From CAADGL01 sp964643885 (GTDB lineage: Bacteria; Planctomycetota; Phycisphaerae; UBA1845; Fen-1342): a DNA stretch of 64,000 nucleotides. Where the stretch lies: the NCBI GenBank assembly GCA_964643885.1, contig CAZXUI010000003.1:1-64000 (forward strand). The letters are read 5' to 3'. Under the pieces are notes generated by a model. It was not told the DNA's origin. It searched no databases and saw nothing but the letters and a program-made list of their open reading frames with translations. Each line of letters begins with the position of its first letter. Within the stretch, counting starts at the first letter, position 1. The translations under genes were made by a program, and so were the position numbers. Positions 52,119 to 61,334 of this stretch are shown piece by piece.

Positions 52119-52376
52119 CGCCCGCCGCGACCGACGCCACCGGCACCGCTCGCTTGTCCTCGCGGGCCGGGATTACGACCGGTCGGAAGATTCTCGTCCG
52201 CTGGCCGGCCAGAGCCCGGTCGCCAGTCTGGGTCAGCAAGCCCGCGACAGCCAGTCGCAGATTATCGGGCGAAGCAAAGGTGGTCGCCGGCGCGGTTGCT
52301 TCGCCCGATCACAGATTGCAGAGTGTCTCATGGAAGGGGTGACACACCGCGCCGCAGATGGCCAGCGGGGTGTCCG

Positions 52377-52667
52377 ATGAATCCGACATCAGCATCGTTG
52401 CTGGGTGCGAGCGGGTTCCACTACACAACACCGGATCCGCCGACACCCAAAGGCGAGCCTCGAAAGATCGAGGCGTCGCAAGAACCCTCTACGCAGGCCC
52501 ATGAGGGTCCGCAGCTCCCCGGTTCGCATTCCCCGATCGTCCAGATCATCCAGCGAGAGGCACGGCAATTCCGCGAGCTGGTGGAGGCTGCTCACAAGCC
52601 GGCCGAGCCCCCGGCGGAGCCGCCGCCGGAGGATCCTCCGTCCGAGCACGTCGACCGTTATGCGTGA
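52377..52667 (+). CDS. Small hypothetical protein, Pro/Glu-rich
   Basis: A 96-aa product from ATG 52377 (MNPTSASLLG). The centre IVQIIQREARQFRELVEAAH is a plausible amphipathic helix; both ends are Pro/Glu-rich and likely disordered. I recognise no family. Support for its being real: it fills a gap on the dnaE strand, has a coherent amphipathic helix, and ends just before a strong terminator hairpin. The ribosome-binding site is poor, so it may be non-coding. Confidence 0.45.
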   Translation: MNPTSASLLGASGFHYTTPDPPTPKGEPRKIEASQEPSTQAHEGPQLPGSHSPIVQIIQREARQFRELVEAAHKPAEPPAEPPPEDPPSEHVDRYA

Positions 52668-52721
52668 GGGATCGCCGGGCGGTGAGTCGATCGCAGACCG
52701 GCGCCGCGAAACACTTCGACC

Positions 52722-52755
52722 GAGGCTCCCGGTGACGGCCGTCGCCGGGAGCCTC
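52722..52755. terminator. Bidirectional terminator hairpin
   Basis: A perfect 11-bp stem GAGGCTCCCGG/CCGGGAGCCTC with a 12-base loop lies between convergent 52377-52667 and rpsT. It is followed by GTTCT on the plus strand, with no long T tract on either. Confidence 0.7.
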
Positions 52756-52787
52756 GTTCTATGTGGGGCGGGCCGCTCGGCTCAGGC

Positions 52788-53069
52788 TCAGCTCTTCGCG
52801 CCGGTGCGCTTGAGCTGGTTCAGGCGCCGGGCGAGGCGGCTCTTCTTGCGGGCGGCGGCGTTGCGATGAATCAGGCCGCGGTTCGCCTCGCGGTCGAGCT
52901 GGCCGGCGACGACGCGGAGCTGCTGCTCGCTGGTCTGCACGTCGGCAGCGCCGAGCGCGTCCGTGAGCTTGCGGACCTTGGATTTCAGGCCGCTTCGCCG
53001 CGAGCGGTTACGCAGCCGCTGTTTCTCGTTCTGCCGTACGCGCTTCCGCGCGGAAAGTGAATGTGCCAC
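52788..53069 (-). CDS. rpsT: 30S ribosomal protein S20
   Basis: S20, 93 aa, a helical 16S rRNA-binding protein. After the start come AHSLSARKRVRQNEKQRLRN and RRSGLKSKVRKL, then GLIHRNAAARKKSRLARRLN, all typical. The start is GTG at 53069: AAGGAG precedes it and AHSLSARKR is the family N-terminus; a longer reading from 53096 adds an unrelated peptide. It lies 23 bp after the TPR gene stop on the same strand. Confidence 0.96.
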   Translation of the reverse strand: MAHSLSARKRVRQNEKQRLRNRSRRSGLKSKVRKLTDALGAADVQTSEQQLRVVAGQLDREANRGLIHRNAAARKKSRLARRLNQLKRTGAKS

Positions 53070-53092
53070 AACGTCTCCTTGTTCCTCTGAGT

Positions 53093-54568
53093 TCAACCGC
53101 CCGCCGCACTCAGCGCTTCCAGCCGCGTGCGGGCATCGCCACCACGGTAGTTGTAATCCAGGCGAAGCAGCTTGCCGAACGCCGCTTTCGCTTCGTCGCG
53201 CTTGCCGTCCGCCTCGAAGGCCCGGGCCAGCCAGTAGTTCAGCTCCTTGGCCATGTCGTCGTTGCTCAGCTCGTAGCCGTCGATCGCCTCACGCAGCACT
53301 TCGACCGCCTGGCTGGGCACCTGCTTCTCCAGAAACGCCCGGCCGATCAGAAGCTGGCAGCGGGCCCGGCTGCGCGGGTCGCCCTGGCCGAGCTGGAGCA
53401 TGGGAATCGCCTCGTCGTAGCGGCCGGCGCGGAAGAGCGACTCGCCCAGTCGGAACTTGGCCCGCAGATCCGTCGGGTACTTCTGCACCCGCTCCTGGTG
53501 CACCTCGATCTCGGTCTCGATCATCTCCATCGTGGCGAGGCGGGCCTGCTGGCGGTCTGAGTCGCTGCCGGTCCGGCGGGCCTGCTCCTCCAGGGCCCGG
53601 GCCGCGCGGCGAAGCTGGCGGATGCGCACGTCGTCCGCCCGCTGCTTGAAGCTGTAGTTGCGCGTCGACTCGTACGCCTTCAGGAGAACAGCGACCGCCT
53701 CGTCCTCCTCCGCCTTGCGCTCGCGGCGCAGCAGCGCGTCGACGTAGGCGTTGATCTTGATGGAGGAGGCCGGCTCGGCCTCCCACGCCGCCCTGGCGGC
53801 GGCGATGATCTGCTCGAGGGTCTGCTCACCCTGCTGGACGCGCTCCGCGTCGTGCAGCAGCTTCTGCTTGTCGGCGTCGCGCAGCGAGTCGCGAAATGTC
53901 TCCGCGTCCGAATACTTGCCGCGGACGATCGTGAGCTTGCCCGACAGATCGCGCTGCTCGTCCTTGAGATTCTGGTCGCCGGGATTGCGCGAGATGAGAA
54001 ACTCCAGCGACTGGACCGCGTGCTCGTAGAAATAGGCCGGATACTCGGGCAGACCGAACGAATCCGCCTTCTCGGCCGCCTCGACCAGCGTCTCGCGAAA
54101 GTGCTTGAAGCGGGCGGCGTTGGGCTTGGCGTCCTTCTTGAGCGAGGCGAGCACCAGCGGAGTAACCCACTTGAGCGTCTCGTAATACATCGCCCGGGCC
54201 GCGTTCTTGAGAACGCCGTCGAGATAGGACCCGTTCGTCGGATCCCGGGCCATCAGCCACTCGGCGTTGAGCATGGCGGTCTTCGGGTCCTTGGCGTTCA
54301 TCGGCTTCTTAATGGGGTCGAGCATCCCCGGCTTCTTGCCGCCCGCCTGCTGCCGCTGAATCGCCAGCGACCAGAGCGGCATGTGCCCTTCCTCAACCGC
54401 TTCTGGCCAGAACGAAAGCCCCGACAGGATGCACTCGATCGCGTAGTCGTACTCGCGCCGCTCGCGCGAGTCCGCCGCCTTGTTGAACCACTGCCGCGCA
54501 GCCGACTTGTGCTTCTCGGAAAACTCCGGAAGCCCCTCGGCCGCTTGTTGCTCGCCCTTCTCAGCCAT
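53093..54568 (-). CDS. TPR-repeat protein of unknown function
   Basis: A 491-aa largely helical protein. Repeats resembling TPR motifs are clearest in the C-terminal third: LRAKFRLGESLFRAGRYDEA, RCQLLIGRAFLEKQVPSQAV and LNYWLARAFEADGKRDEAKA. Charged coiled-coil-like stretches occupy about 200-370. It has no signal peptide or membrane segment, so it is probably a cytoplasmic scaffold. It is directly upstream of rpsT and likely in the same transcript. This family is known to me only as hypothetical planctomycete proteins. Confidence 0.82.
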   Translation of the reverse strand: MAEKGEQQAAEGLPEFSEKHKSAARQWFNKAADSRERREYDYAIECILSGLSFWPEAVEEGHMPLWSLAIQRQQAGGKKPGMLDPIKKPMNAKDPKTAMLNAEWLMARDPTNGSYLDGVLKNAARAMYYETLKWVTPLVLASLKKDAKPNAARFKHFRETLVEAAEKADSFGLPEYPAYFYEHAVQSLEFLISRNPGDQNLKDEQRDLSGKLTIVRGKYSDAETFRDSLRDADKQKLLHDAERVQQGEQTLEQIIAAARAAWEAEPASSIKINAYVDALLRRERKAEEDEAVAVLLKAYESTRNYSFKQRADDVRIRQLRRAARALEEQARRTGSDSDRQQARLATMEMIETEIEVHQERVQKYPTDLRAKFRLGESLFRAGRYDEAIPMLQLGQGDPRSRARCQLLIGRAFLEKQVPSQAVEVLREAIDGYELSNDDMAKELNYWLARAFEADGKRDEAKAAFGKLLRLDYNYRGGDARTRLEALSAAGG

Positions 54569-54733
54569 TACACGCCTTGAACGCCCAGCTCTTCAGACCG
54601 CGGATTCTCCACGGCCGCCCCTGGCAGCTTACGCAACCCGGCAAACGCGGACCGGGCATTCTAACAGGACGCCCGGCCGGATTGAAGCGCCCGGCCGGCC
54701 CGGGAGCGACAGAAAGTGACGGCCGACCGTCGC

Positions 54734-55990
54734 TTATGGGCGGAACATGCGGCCGATGGCCAGGCAGTCGCAGAGCTCTCGATAGACGGCCGCCAGGCGA
54801 GCAGGGTCGATTTCTTCGCCGGCCGGCGGATTGCGCAGGGCGCGGACGATGCGGTCGGACAGGGTGCCGTCGCGTTGAAAGACCCCCAGGGGCTCGGCGA
54901 AGGGTTCGAGGCCGCTGGACCGGTCGGCCGACAGATCGTCGATCAGCCGGTCCCAGAGCTCACCGGCCGTCGCCTGTGGCCGGCCGGGCCAGCCCAGTGC
55001 CGCCAGATAGTCGGTGTTACTGATCCGGGCTTGCCGGCCGTCACGGATGCAGGCGAGGAGGATGCGTTCGAGCGGCTCGACCGGCCAGGCCTGTTGGGCG
55101 GCGGTGGAGGTCCAGCACTGCTCGCACAAGGCCCGCAGCAGGGCCACGACGACTGCGACGACGGCCAGGTCGCCGGCGGGACACTCCTGCATGTCCAGCA
55201 CGCGAATCTCGATCGTGTTGCGGCAGAAGCGGGCGATCGCGCCTCGGGCGTTGAGGAATTCATCCTGCAAGACGCCCTGCGGGTCGTGCGGGGCGATCTC
55301 GCGATAGAGGGGCTGGAGGATTTCGCGCTCGTAGGCCTCCCGCGTGAAGACCGGCTCGGGGATGACGCGGCCGGTGACGGCCGGAATGCGGGCCGCGTTG
55401 CCGCGGTACACCTCGAGGCGCGTATCCGCCAGTCCCGTCCGGCGGCGTTCGCACACCGGCGAACTGGCCGCGAGGGCCGGCAGAATCGGCAGGACGAGGC
55501 GGATGGCGGCGTGGAGGCGGCCGAACTCCTCGTCACCGGCGAAGGGCAGGTTCAGGTGGACGCTTTGCAGGTTGGACCAGCCGTGCCCGCGGCAGTCGAA
55601 GATGCGATTGAAGGCCTCGTAGACGGGGCTGTACTCGTGCGGCCAGAGACGCGTCTGGGTGCGCGGGTCCATCCACGGGTGCATGGCGGAGGGCATCAGC
55701 CGGGCGGCGTGCGGCTCGATGATCCGCCCGATGCGGCGGATGTTCTGGTCGAAGAGGCCCGCCAGGCCGGACAGCTCGCGGGCCGGCCCGTTGGTCTTCA
55801 GCTCGATCACGTGCAGGACGAGTTCATTGGACCATGCGATCGGGCCGTCTTCGTAATCGGAGACGTACGCGCCGGTCGCGGCCCGCAGAATCTCGTCGGC
55901 GATGGGCCGGACATCCAGCGTCGCCTGGTCGACGACCATGTACTCGAGCTCGACGCCGAACCCTTCGAAAAGGTGCAGCGGTCCGGTCAT
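54734..55990 (-). CDS. GCS2-type carboxylate-amine ligase
   Basis: A 418-aa member of the glutamate-cysteine ligase family 2 (YbdK/EgtA-like), which forms a gamma-glutamyl or other carboxylate-amine bond with ATP. GFGVELEYMVVDQATLDVRP opens the catalytic domain; SVHLNLPF and RNTIEIRVLDMQECPAGDLA carry metal and ATP ligands. The start at 55990 overlaps the RimK-like stop (ATGA). It is the last gene of a tight three-gene cluster with an ATP-grasp ligase and a C39-like peptidase, which points to a peptide-like product rather than glutathione. Confidence 0.88.
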   Translation of the reverse strand: MTGPLHLFEGFGVELEYMVVDQATLDVRPIADEILRAATGAYVSDYEDGPIAWSNELVLHVIELKTNGPARELSGLAGLFDQNIRRIGRIIEPHAARLMPSAMHPWMDPRTQTRLWPHEYSPVYEAFNRIFDCRGHGWSNLQSVHLNLPFAGDEEFGRLHAAIRLVLPILPALAASSPVCERRRTGLADTRLEVYRGNAARIPAVTGRVIPEPVFTREAYEREILQPLYREIAPHDPQGVLQDEFLNARGAIARFCRNTIEIRVLDMQECPAGDLAVVAVVVALLRALCEQCWTSTAAQQAWPVEPLERILLACIRDGRQARISNTDYLAALGWPGRPQATAGELWDRLIDDLSADRSSGLEPFAEPLGVFQRDGTLSDRIVRALRNPPAGEEIDPARLAAVYRELCDCLAIGRMFRP

Positions 55991-57465
55991 GGGGCGTAGA
56001 GTCCGGCGCGGTCGCGGCGGGCCTGAATTCGCGCCAGAAAGACGCGGATGATGCGGTCGTACAGCTCGTCCTTGAGCAGGCGGTCTTCGTAGCCCGCGTC
56101 GAGATTCGGATTGTCGTTGATCTCCATCACGAGCACGCGGTCGTCGAGCTGCTTGAGATCGACGCCGTAGAGGCCGTCGCCGATCAGCTTGGCGGCCCGG
56201 ACGGCGGTCGAAACGACGGCGGGCGGCGCGTGCTCGACCGGCAGCGTTTCGACCTTGCCGAAATTTGTGTCGCCGTTGGTCTGGTTCTTGATGATCTGCC
56301 AATGCTGGCCGGCCATGAAGTATTTGCAGGCGACGAGCGGGCGGTAGTCGAGCACGACGACGCGCCAATCGAAGGGCGTGGGGACGAATTCCTGGGCGAT
56401 GATAAGGTCGGAATCCTCCAGCAGCCGCTCCACCTCGCGCGTCAGGGCGGCCGCGTCCTCCACCTTGACGACGCCGCGCGAGAAGAAGCTGTCGGGCTGC
56501 TTGAGGATGCAGGGAAGGCCGATCAGCTTCTGCACTTCGTCGACGTTGTCGCGGTGGACGATCAGCGTCCGCGGCGTGGCGATGTTGTTGCGGCTCATCA
56601 GCTCGGCCAGGTAGACCTTGTTGGCGCACTTCGTGATCGACTCCGGATCGTCGATTACGACGAGGCCCTCGGCCACGGCCCGGCGGGCGAAGCGATAGGT
56701 GTGATGATTGACCGACGTCGTCTCGCGGATGAAGAGCGCGTCGAACTCGGCCAGGCGGCCGAAGTCTTCCCGTTCGATCAGCTCGATTCCGAGCCGGGCG
56801 CGTTTGCCGGCCTGGATGAATTTGCGCAGCGCGCCCTCGTTCGAAGGCGGCATCGGTTCGCGCGGGTTGTGCAGAATCGCCAGCTCGTAAAGCGGCGTGA
56901 CGCGTTTCTGAGTCGGAAAGCGCCGCTGCGAGAAGAACTCGACCGCGGCCCGCGAGACGAACTCGCGATGCGGCTCGGGAATGTCGCTGCCGGCCACAGG
57001 GCGGACGCTCTGGAGCCGCCACTGGTCCTCCTGGCGGGCGAATTCGGCCCGCAGCAGCGGACAGGCAAAGAGCCGGAACAGGTGGCTGCTCAGGTCGTCG
57101 TAGCGGCGGGCCATGTTCCGCCCGAAGTAGATGCTGAGCGTGAACGCCTGCGAGTGAATCGGCCTGAGGCAGCGTTGGATTTCGTCGCCGAGCTCCTCGG
57201 ACGCCAGCCGCACGATCGAGAGCGTCTTCATGTCCTGGATCGTCGTGATGCTGGGCAATGCCTTGTGGCCGCGCGCCATCGCCAGCAGCGAGACGTAGTA
57301 GCCCGCGCTCTGGTAGCGATATGAGCGGCAGAGGTTGAAGACCTTCGCGTTCTCGAGATCGAAGTATCTCGGGTCTGTCAGGTAGGAGCGGGCCGAAACC
57401 AGTTCTGCGGCCGGAATCTTGACCGGCCAGGTTTTCGGATTGTCCACCACGATCAGGACGGACAC
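55987..57465 (-). CDS. RimK-like ATP-grasp amino-acid ligase
   Basis: A 492-aa protein. The first 170-180 residues form the RimK-like N-terminal domain (LIVVDNPKTWPVKIPAAELV, ENAKVFNLCRSYRYQSAGYY). The rest is an ATP-grasp ligase: NKVYLAELMSRNNIATPRTL, FILKQPDSFFSRGVVKV-like, IAQEFVPTPFDWRVVVLD and VMEINDNPNLDAG with the metal-binding E-x-N. It would add amino acids, often glutamate, to an acceptor. The start is GTG 57465, overlapping the peptidase gene by 13 bp. Acceptor is unknown. Confidence 0.88.
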   Translation of the reverse strand: MSVLIVVDNPKTWPVKIPAAELVSARSYLTDPRYFDLENAKVFNLCRSYRYQSAGYYVSLLAMARGHKALPSITTIQDMKTLSIVRLASEELGDEIQRCLRPIHSQAFTLSIYFGRNMARRYDDLSSHLFRLFACPLLRAEFARQEDQWRLQSVRPVAGSDIPEPHREFVSRAAVEFFSQRRFPTQKRVTPLYELAILHNPREPMPPSNEGALRKFIQAGKRARLGIELIEREDFGRLAEFDALFIRETTSVNHHTYRFARRAVAEGLVVIDDPESITKCANKVYLAELMSRNNIATPRTLIVHRDNVDEVQKLIGLPCILKQPDSFFSRGVVKVEDAAALTREVERLLEDSDLIIAQEFVPTPFDWRVVVLDYRPLVACKYFMAGQHWQIIKNQTNGDTNFGKVETLPVEHAPPAVVSTAVRAAKLIGDGLYGVDLKQLDDRVLVMEINDNPNLDAGYEDRLLKDELYDRIIRVFLARIQARRDRAGLYAP

Positions 57466-58187
57466 GGCAGTCGTCCTCGCAGATGTTCCGACGGCTCCAG
57501 GATCAGCAGGTTGCCGTCGTAGGTGAGAATTCCCAACAGAATCGCGTTGAGTACGCGGTCGATCTGGATGCGGTAGATGCGGCCCTTGCCCAACGGGTTG
57601 GTGTGCTGCGGATCCGCGACGGTGATCTCGCGCGTCCGCTTGTCGTAACCGCACAGCACCACGAAGTGCCCGCTCGGCTCGCCCCGGATGTCGTCGTCCT
57701 CATCGTTCGGACCGTACTCGCGCGGGCTGCGATAGAGGTAGGTCGCGCTCAGGCCGGTCAGGACGGGGATCGACCGGTCCAGATAGCGGCGCAGCAGGCT
57801 GGCGGTGAGGTCTTCGAGCAGCACGCGGCCGCCGCTTTGCAGATACTCGAGGTACCCCTCGGTGGCCGCCTGGAGCCGATGCCCGCGCTTGTACTTGCGC
57901 TGCGCCTTGAGCTTGCCTACCAGGTCGACCGGCTCACCCGAGAGCCAGGTCGGGTCGAACATTTGCAGGTTGTAGGTGAAGATCGTCGCCTGGTAGCCGC
58001 GGCGCAGGGCGTGGCAGGCCAGCAGAACCGCCAGCGTGCCGCCCGTATCCAGGGCCGGTACCTCGGCGATCAGCCGGTTCAGATCCACGTCGTCGCCGAA
58101 GTAACGATAAACGGCGTGCAGGCACGTCGGCCCGCACGTGGTGTCGTCCGGCTGAGACTGAATGTCGAGTTCGAGTTGCTTTTCCAC
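57453..58187 (-). CDS. C39-like cysteine peptidase
   Basis: A 244-aa papain-fold protein. Catalytic Cys18 lies in DDTTCGPTCLHAVYRYFG, His in GEPSGHFVVLCGYDK near residue 173, and Asp in ITVADPQHTNP. This is the C39/C39_2 pattern. It has no signal peptide or transporter domain, unlike bacteriocin exporters, so it probably acts in the cytoplasm. It starts at GTG 58187 and overlaps the ATP-grasp gene. In this cluster it may trim or transfer a peptide substrate made or extended by the two ligases. Confidence 0.87.
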   Translation of the reverse strand: MEKQLELDIQSQPDDTTCGPTCLHAVYRYFGDDVDLNRLIAEVPALDTGGTLAVLLACHALRRGYQATIFTYNLQMFDPTWLSGEPVDLVGKLKAQRKYKRGHRLQAATEGYLEYLQSGGRVLLEDLTASLLRRYLDRSIPVLTGLSATYLYRSPREYGPNDEDDDIRGEPSGHFVVLCGYDKRTREITVADPQHTNPLGKGRIYRIQIDRVLNAILLGILTYDGNLLILEPSEHLRGRLPCPS

Positions 58188-58247
58188 GCCCGTCCCGGCC
58201 GCATTCCCGCGGCCGGGTCCCTATGCTCGCTCACGGCCCGGTTGCGG

Positions 58248-58421
58248 CTATCCGCCGACGCCCTCGGAGGTGAAGCCGTACTTCTCCTCGACGCGCACTG
58301 GCGGATCGCCCTCAGCGGCCGGCGTCGAGTCCGATTCGCCCTGGTTCATCTGATTCACCAGCAGCCAGCCGGCCCCGGCGATCACCACGAGCACAATCAA
58401 CAGCTTGACGAGCTTACCCAT
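58248..58421 (-). CDS. Small single-pass membrane protein
   Basis: A 57-aa gene too short for routine listing. ATG 58421 follows GGGAGA; the product begins MGKLVKLLIVLVVIAGAGWL, one hydrophobic helix, then an acidic tail (QGESDSTPAAEGDPPVRVEE) and ends at TAG 58248-58250. It lies between gyrB (48 bp upstream) and the peptidase (60 bp downstream) on the same strand. No family is recognised. Good ribosome-binding site and regular membrane-protein composition support it. Confidence 0.72.
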   Translation of the reverse strand: MGKLVKLLIVLVVIAGAGWLLVNQMNQGESDSTPAAEGDPPVRVEEKYGFTSEGVGG

Positions 58422-58469
58422 GCCGAAATCTCCCGCGCCGCGGCGGCTGTGGCGGCGGACGCCGCCCGC

Positions 58470-60941
58470 CTAGACGTCCAGGTTCTTGACGTGGACGGCA
58501 TTCTCCTCGATGAATTTCTTGCGCTGCTCGACGTCCTCGCCCATCAGAATGCTGAACATGCGGTCCGTCTCGACGGCGTCGATGTCGAGCTGCTCGGCGT
58601 CGCCTTCCGCCTCGCCGACGACGACCTTGCGCAGCACGCGGTTGGCCGGGTCCATGGTCGTCGACCAGAGCTCTTCCTTGTTCATCTCGCCCAGGCCCTT
58701 GAAGCGCTTGATCTCCCAGCCGCGCGAGCCGATCGCGCGCACGCCTTCCGGCAGCTCCGCCAGGTTGGCCAGCTCGTGCTCGTTGCCGGCGTCGTCGATC
58801 AGCACGAAGACGGCGGCCGTCAATTCGCCCGTCACCTGCTCTTCGCGCTTCAGGAACAGATCGGCCACGCGGCAGCCGAACTCCGTCAGCCGCTGGAGGC
58901 AGTTCTGAAGCGCGACAGCTTCGCTGAGCTCATTGCGGACGATCGTCTCGCCGGCGGCGACCATCTGCCGCTCGTACTCTTCGTATTCCGCCTTCGAGTA
59001 GAAGTAGCGCGCCTCGCCCCGACACAGCGCCCGCACGGTCGGCAAAGCACCCTGGCGCAGGTGCTCTTCGATGAACTGCCGCGGGACGATGCCGCGCCGC
59101 TCGAGCACCTTGCCGTGCCGCTCGATCTCCTCCAGCAGCTTCAGCAGCTCGGCCAGTCTCGGGCCGTCGAGCCGGGCGGCCGCGGCGCCGTCGCGGCGGA
59201 CCTCCAGCCGCGTGCCGTCCAGCCCCAGGTCGGCCAGGCGGGCGTTCAGGGCCGCATCGTCGAGAACGTACTGCTGCTTCTTTCCCTTGCTGAGCTGATA
59301 GAGCGGCGGCTGGGCGATGAAGACGACACCGCGGTCGATCAGCGGCCGCATGTGGCGGAAGAGGAAGGTCAACAGCAGCGTGCGGATGTGCGAGCCGTCG
59401 ACGTCGGCGTCGGTCATCAGGATGATCCGGCCGTAGCGCAGCTTGGAGGCGTCGAACTCCTCCTCGCCGATGCCGGTGCCCAGCGCCTTGATGATTTCGA
59501 GAATCTCCTCGTGGCTGAGCACCTTGTGGAGCCGGGCCTTCTCTACATTGAGAATCTTGCCGCGGATCGGCAGGATGGCCTGGGTCTTGGAGTCGCGGTG
59601 GCCCTTGGCCGAGCCGGCCGCCGAGTCGCCCTCCACGACGAACAGCTCGGTGCTGTCGACGTCGCGGCTGGAGCAGTCGACGAGCTTGCGCGACATGCCG
59701 ATGCCGGAAAGGGCGCTCTTGCGGGCGGTCTCGCGCGCCTTGCGGGCCGCCTCACGCGCCAGGGCCGCCTGCACCGCCTTGCCGACGATGCGCTTGGCCT
59801 CCGGCGGGTGCTCCTCGAAGTAGTTGCCGAGCACCTCGTTCAGGGTCGTCTCGACAAACGTGCCGACCTCGCTGTTGCCGAGCTTGGTCTTGGTCTGACC
59901 TTCGAACTGCGGCTCGGGCACCATGACCGAGATCACGGCCGTCAGGCCCTCGCGGATGTCCTCGCCCTGGGGGACGGGATCGCTGGCCTTGAAGAGGTTA
60001 GCCTTGCGGGCGTAGTTGTTGAGCACGCGCGTGAACGCGCTGCGGAACGCCGACAGGTGCGTGCCGCCCTCGATCGTGTGAATGTTGTTGACGAACGAGA
60101 CGGTGTGCTCGGCATAGCTGTCGGTGTACTGGAACGCGACCTCGCAGATCAGTCGCTGCTCCGGGTCCTCGCGGCGGAAATGGACGACGGGGTGCAGGCC
60201 CGCCTTGCCCTCGTTCAGGTGCTCGACGAACTGCTTGATGCCGTTCTCGTAAAGAAAAATCTCGTTCTTGCCCTGTCGCTCGTCGGCCAGCGTGATCTTC
60301 AGCCCGGCGTTGAGGTAGGCGAGCTGCCGTAGCCGCTCGGCCAGGATGTCGTAGTTGAACTCGGTCTGCGAGAAGACCGTCGGGTCCGGCTTGAACTCGA
60401 CCCGCGTGCCGGCGCTGGTTGCGTTACCGATCGCCTCGAGCGGCCGCGTCGTCTTGCCCTGCCGGAAGCCGATCACCCAGATCTTGCCGTCGCGGCGGGT
60501 GTGCACCTCGCAGCGCTCCGAGAGCGCATTGACCGCACTGACACCGACGCCATGCAGCCCGCCCGACACCTTATACGTGTCCCGGTCAAATTTCGCCCCG
60601 GTCCCGATCCGCGTCAGGCAGAGCTCGAGTGCTGAAATCCCGTACTCCGGCTTGATCCCCACCGGAATCCCGCGGCCGTTGTCCTCGACCGAGATACCGC
60701 CGTCCGCCTGGATCACGACGTTGATCTCGGTGCAGGCCCCCGCCATCGCTTCGTCGATCGAGTTGTCGACCACCTCGAATACGAGATGGTGCAGACCCCG
60801 CACCCCCACATCGCCGATGTACATGCTCGGCCGCTTGCGCACGTGCTCGATCCCCTCGAGCACCTGCACCTTCCCCTCGTCATATCCGGCCGATCCGGAC
60901 GTCTCGGTCAACGTACGCTCCTGCTTCAACTCCACCGACAA
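58470..60941 (-). CDS. gyrB: DNA gyrase subunit B
   Basis: GyrB, 823 aa, the ATPase/TOPRIM subunit that with GyrA introduces negative supercoils. ATP-site motifs are EVVDNSIDEAMAG, DNGRGIPVGI and GLHGVGVSAVNALS. TOPRIM motifs are VVEGDSAAGSAKGHRD, LPIRGKILNVEKAR and MTDADVDGSHIRTL. The C-terminal FKGLGEMNKEELW is present. It reads TTG at 60941 behind AAGGGAG, 3 bp from the DUF721 stop; a GTG two codons later is the alternative. An insertion of about 165 residues before the tail (about 540-700) is like that in other Gram-negative GyrB proteins. gyrA is not in the window. Confidence 0.97.
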   Translation of the reverse strand: MSVELKQERTLTETSGSAGYDEGKVQVLEGIEHVRKRPSMYIGDVGVRGLHHLVFEVVDNSIDEAMAGACTEINVVIQADGGISVEDNGRGIPVGIKPEYGISALELCLTRIGTGAKFDRDTYKVSGGLHGVGVSAVNALSERCEVHTRRDGKIWVIGFRQGKTTRPLEAIGNATSAGTRVEFKPDPTVFSQTEFNYDILAERLRQLAYLNAGLKITLADERQGKNEIFLYENGIKQFVEHLNEGKAGLHPVVHFRREDPEQRLICEVAFQYTDSYAEHTVSFVNNIHTIEGGTHLSAFRSAFTRVLNNYARKANLFKASDPVPQGEDIREGLTAVISVMVPEPQFEGQTKTKLGNSEVGTFVETTLNEVLGNYFEEHPPEAKRIVGKAVQAALAREAARKARETARKSALSGIGMSRKLVDCSSRDVDSTELFVVEGDSAAGSAKGHRDSKTQAILPIRGKILNVEKARLHKVLSHEEILEIIKALGTGIGEEEFDASKLRYGRIILMTDADVDGSHIRTLLLTFLFRHMRPLIDRGVVFIAQPPLYQLSKGKKQQYVLDDAALNARLADLGLDGTRLEVRRDGAAAARLDGPRLAELLKLLEEIERHGKVLERRGIVPRQFIEEHLRQGALPTVRALCRGEARYFYSKAEYEEYERQMVAAGETIVRNELSEAVALQNCLQRLTEFGCRVADLFLKREEQVTGELTAAVFVLIDDAGNEHELANLAELPEGVRAIGSRGWEIKRFKGLGEMNKEELWSTTMDPANRVLRKVVVGEAEGDAEQLDIDAVETDRMFSILMGEDVEQRKKFIEENAVHVKNLDV

Positions 60942-60944
60942 CGC

Positions 60945-61307
60945 TCAACTCCCTTGTTCAGTCGAATCCGGCCGGCCGACGAGGGCCCGAATCTCACGCA
61001 CACCCGGCACGCGCTGCCCGACGAGCCGCAGAAGCCGCCGAGAGTCCCGCCGAACCCGCTCCGCCCAGACCCGGTCCGCGGCCGTGATCCACAACACGCC
61101 GTCCACAAGCTGATCCACGCCCGTCTTCCCCAGCCATCCCGGCGGAACGCTCTCCGCCCAGGCCTGCTCCACCACCGGCCAGAGACGAGCCGCGCGCTGG
61201 GCCGCCCGCAGGGCCCGTGTGTCGGCCGCGTGCGTGAACAGAGCCTGTGCCTGGCGTGGCCGCCGATTCGCGAGCATCTGCCGATACTGTTGTTCGCTGA
61301 GCGACAT
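60945..61307 (-). CDS. dciA: DUF721 protein, DciA-like helicase operator
   Basis: A 120-aa DUF721 protein. DciA-type members load or stimulate the replicative helicase DnaB in bacteria lacking DnaC or DnaI. The domain centre LWPVVEQAWAESVPPGWLGK and GVLWITAADRVWAERVRRDSRRLL fit the family, with strand-like LWITAAD near residue 73. It lies between dnaN and gyrB, where recF is often found. No recF-like sequence is present. Position and family make the DciA call strong, though not proven. Confidence 0.85.
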   Translation of the reverse strand: MSLSEQQYRQMLANRRPRQAQALFTHAADTRALRAAQRAARLWPVVEQAWAESVPPGWLGKTGVDQLVDGVLWITAADRVWAERVRRDSRRLLRLVGQRVPGVREIRALVGRPDSTEQGS

Positions 61308-61334
61308 CCAGCCCGCAATCAGCGCGACGCCCGC

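Noticed and set aside
57483..60332. 949-aa open frame on the plus strand
   Set aside because: It is antisense to gyrB and the small genes beside it; no recognisable motif.
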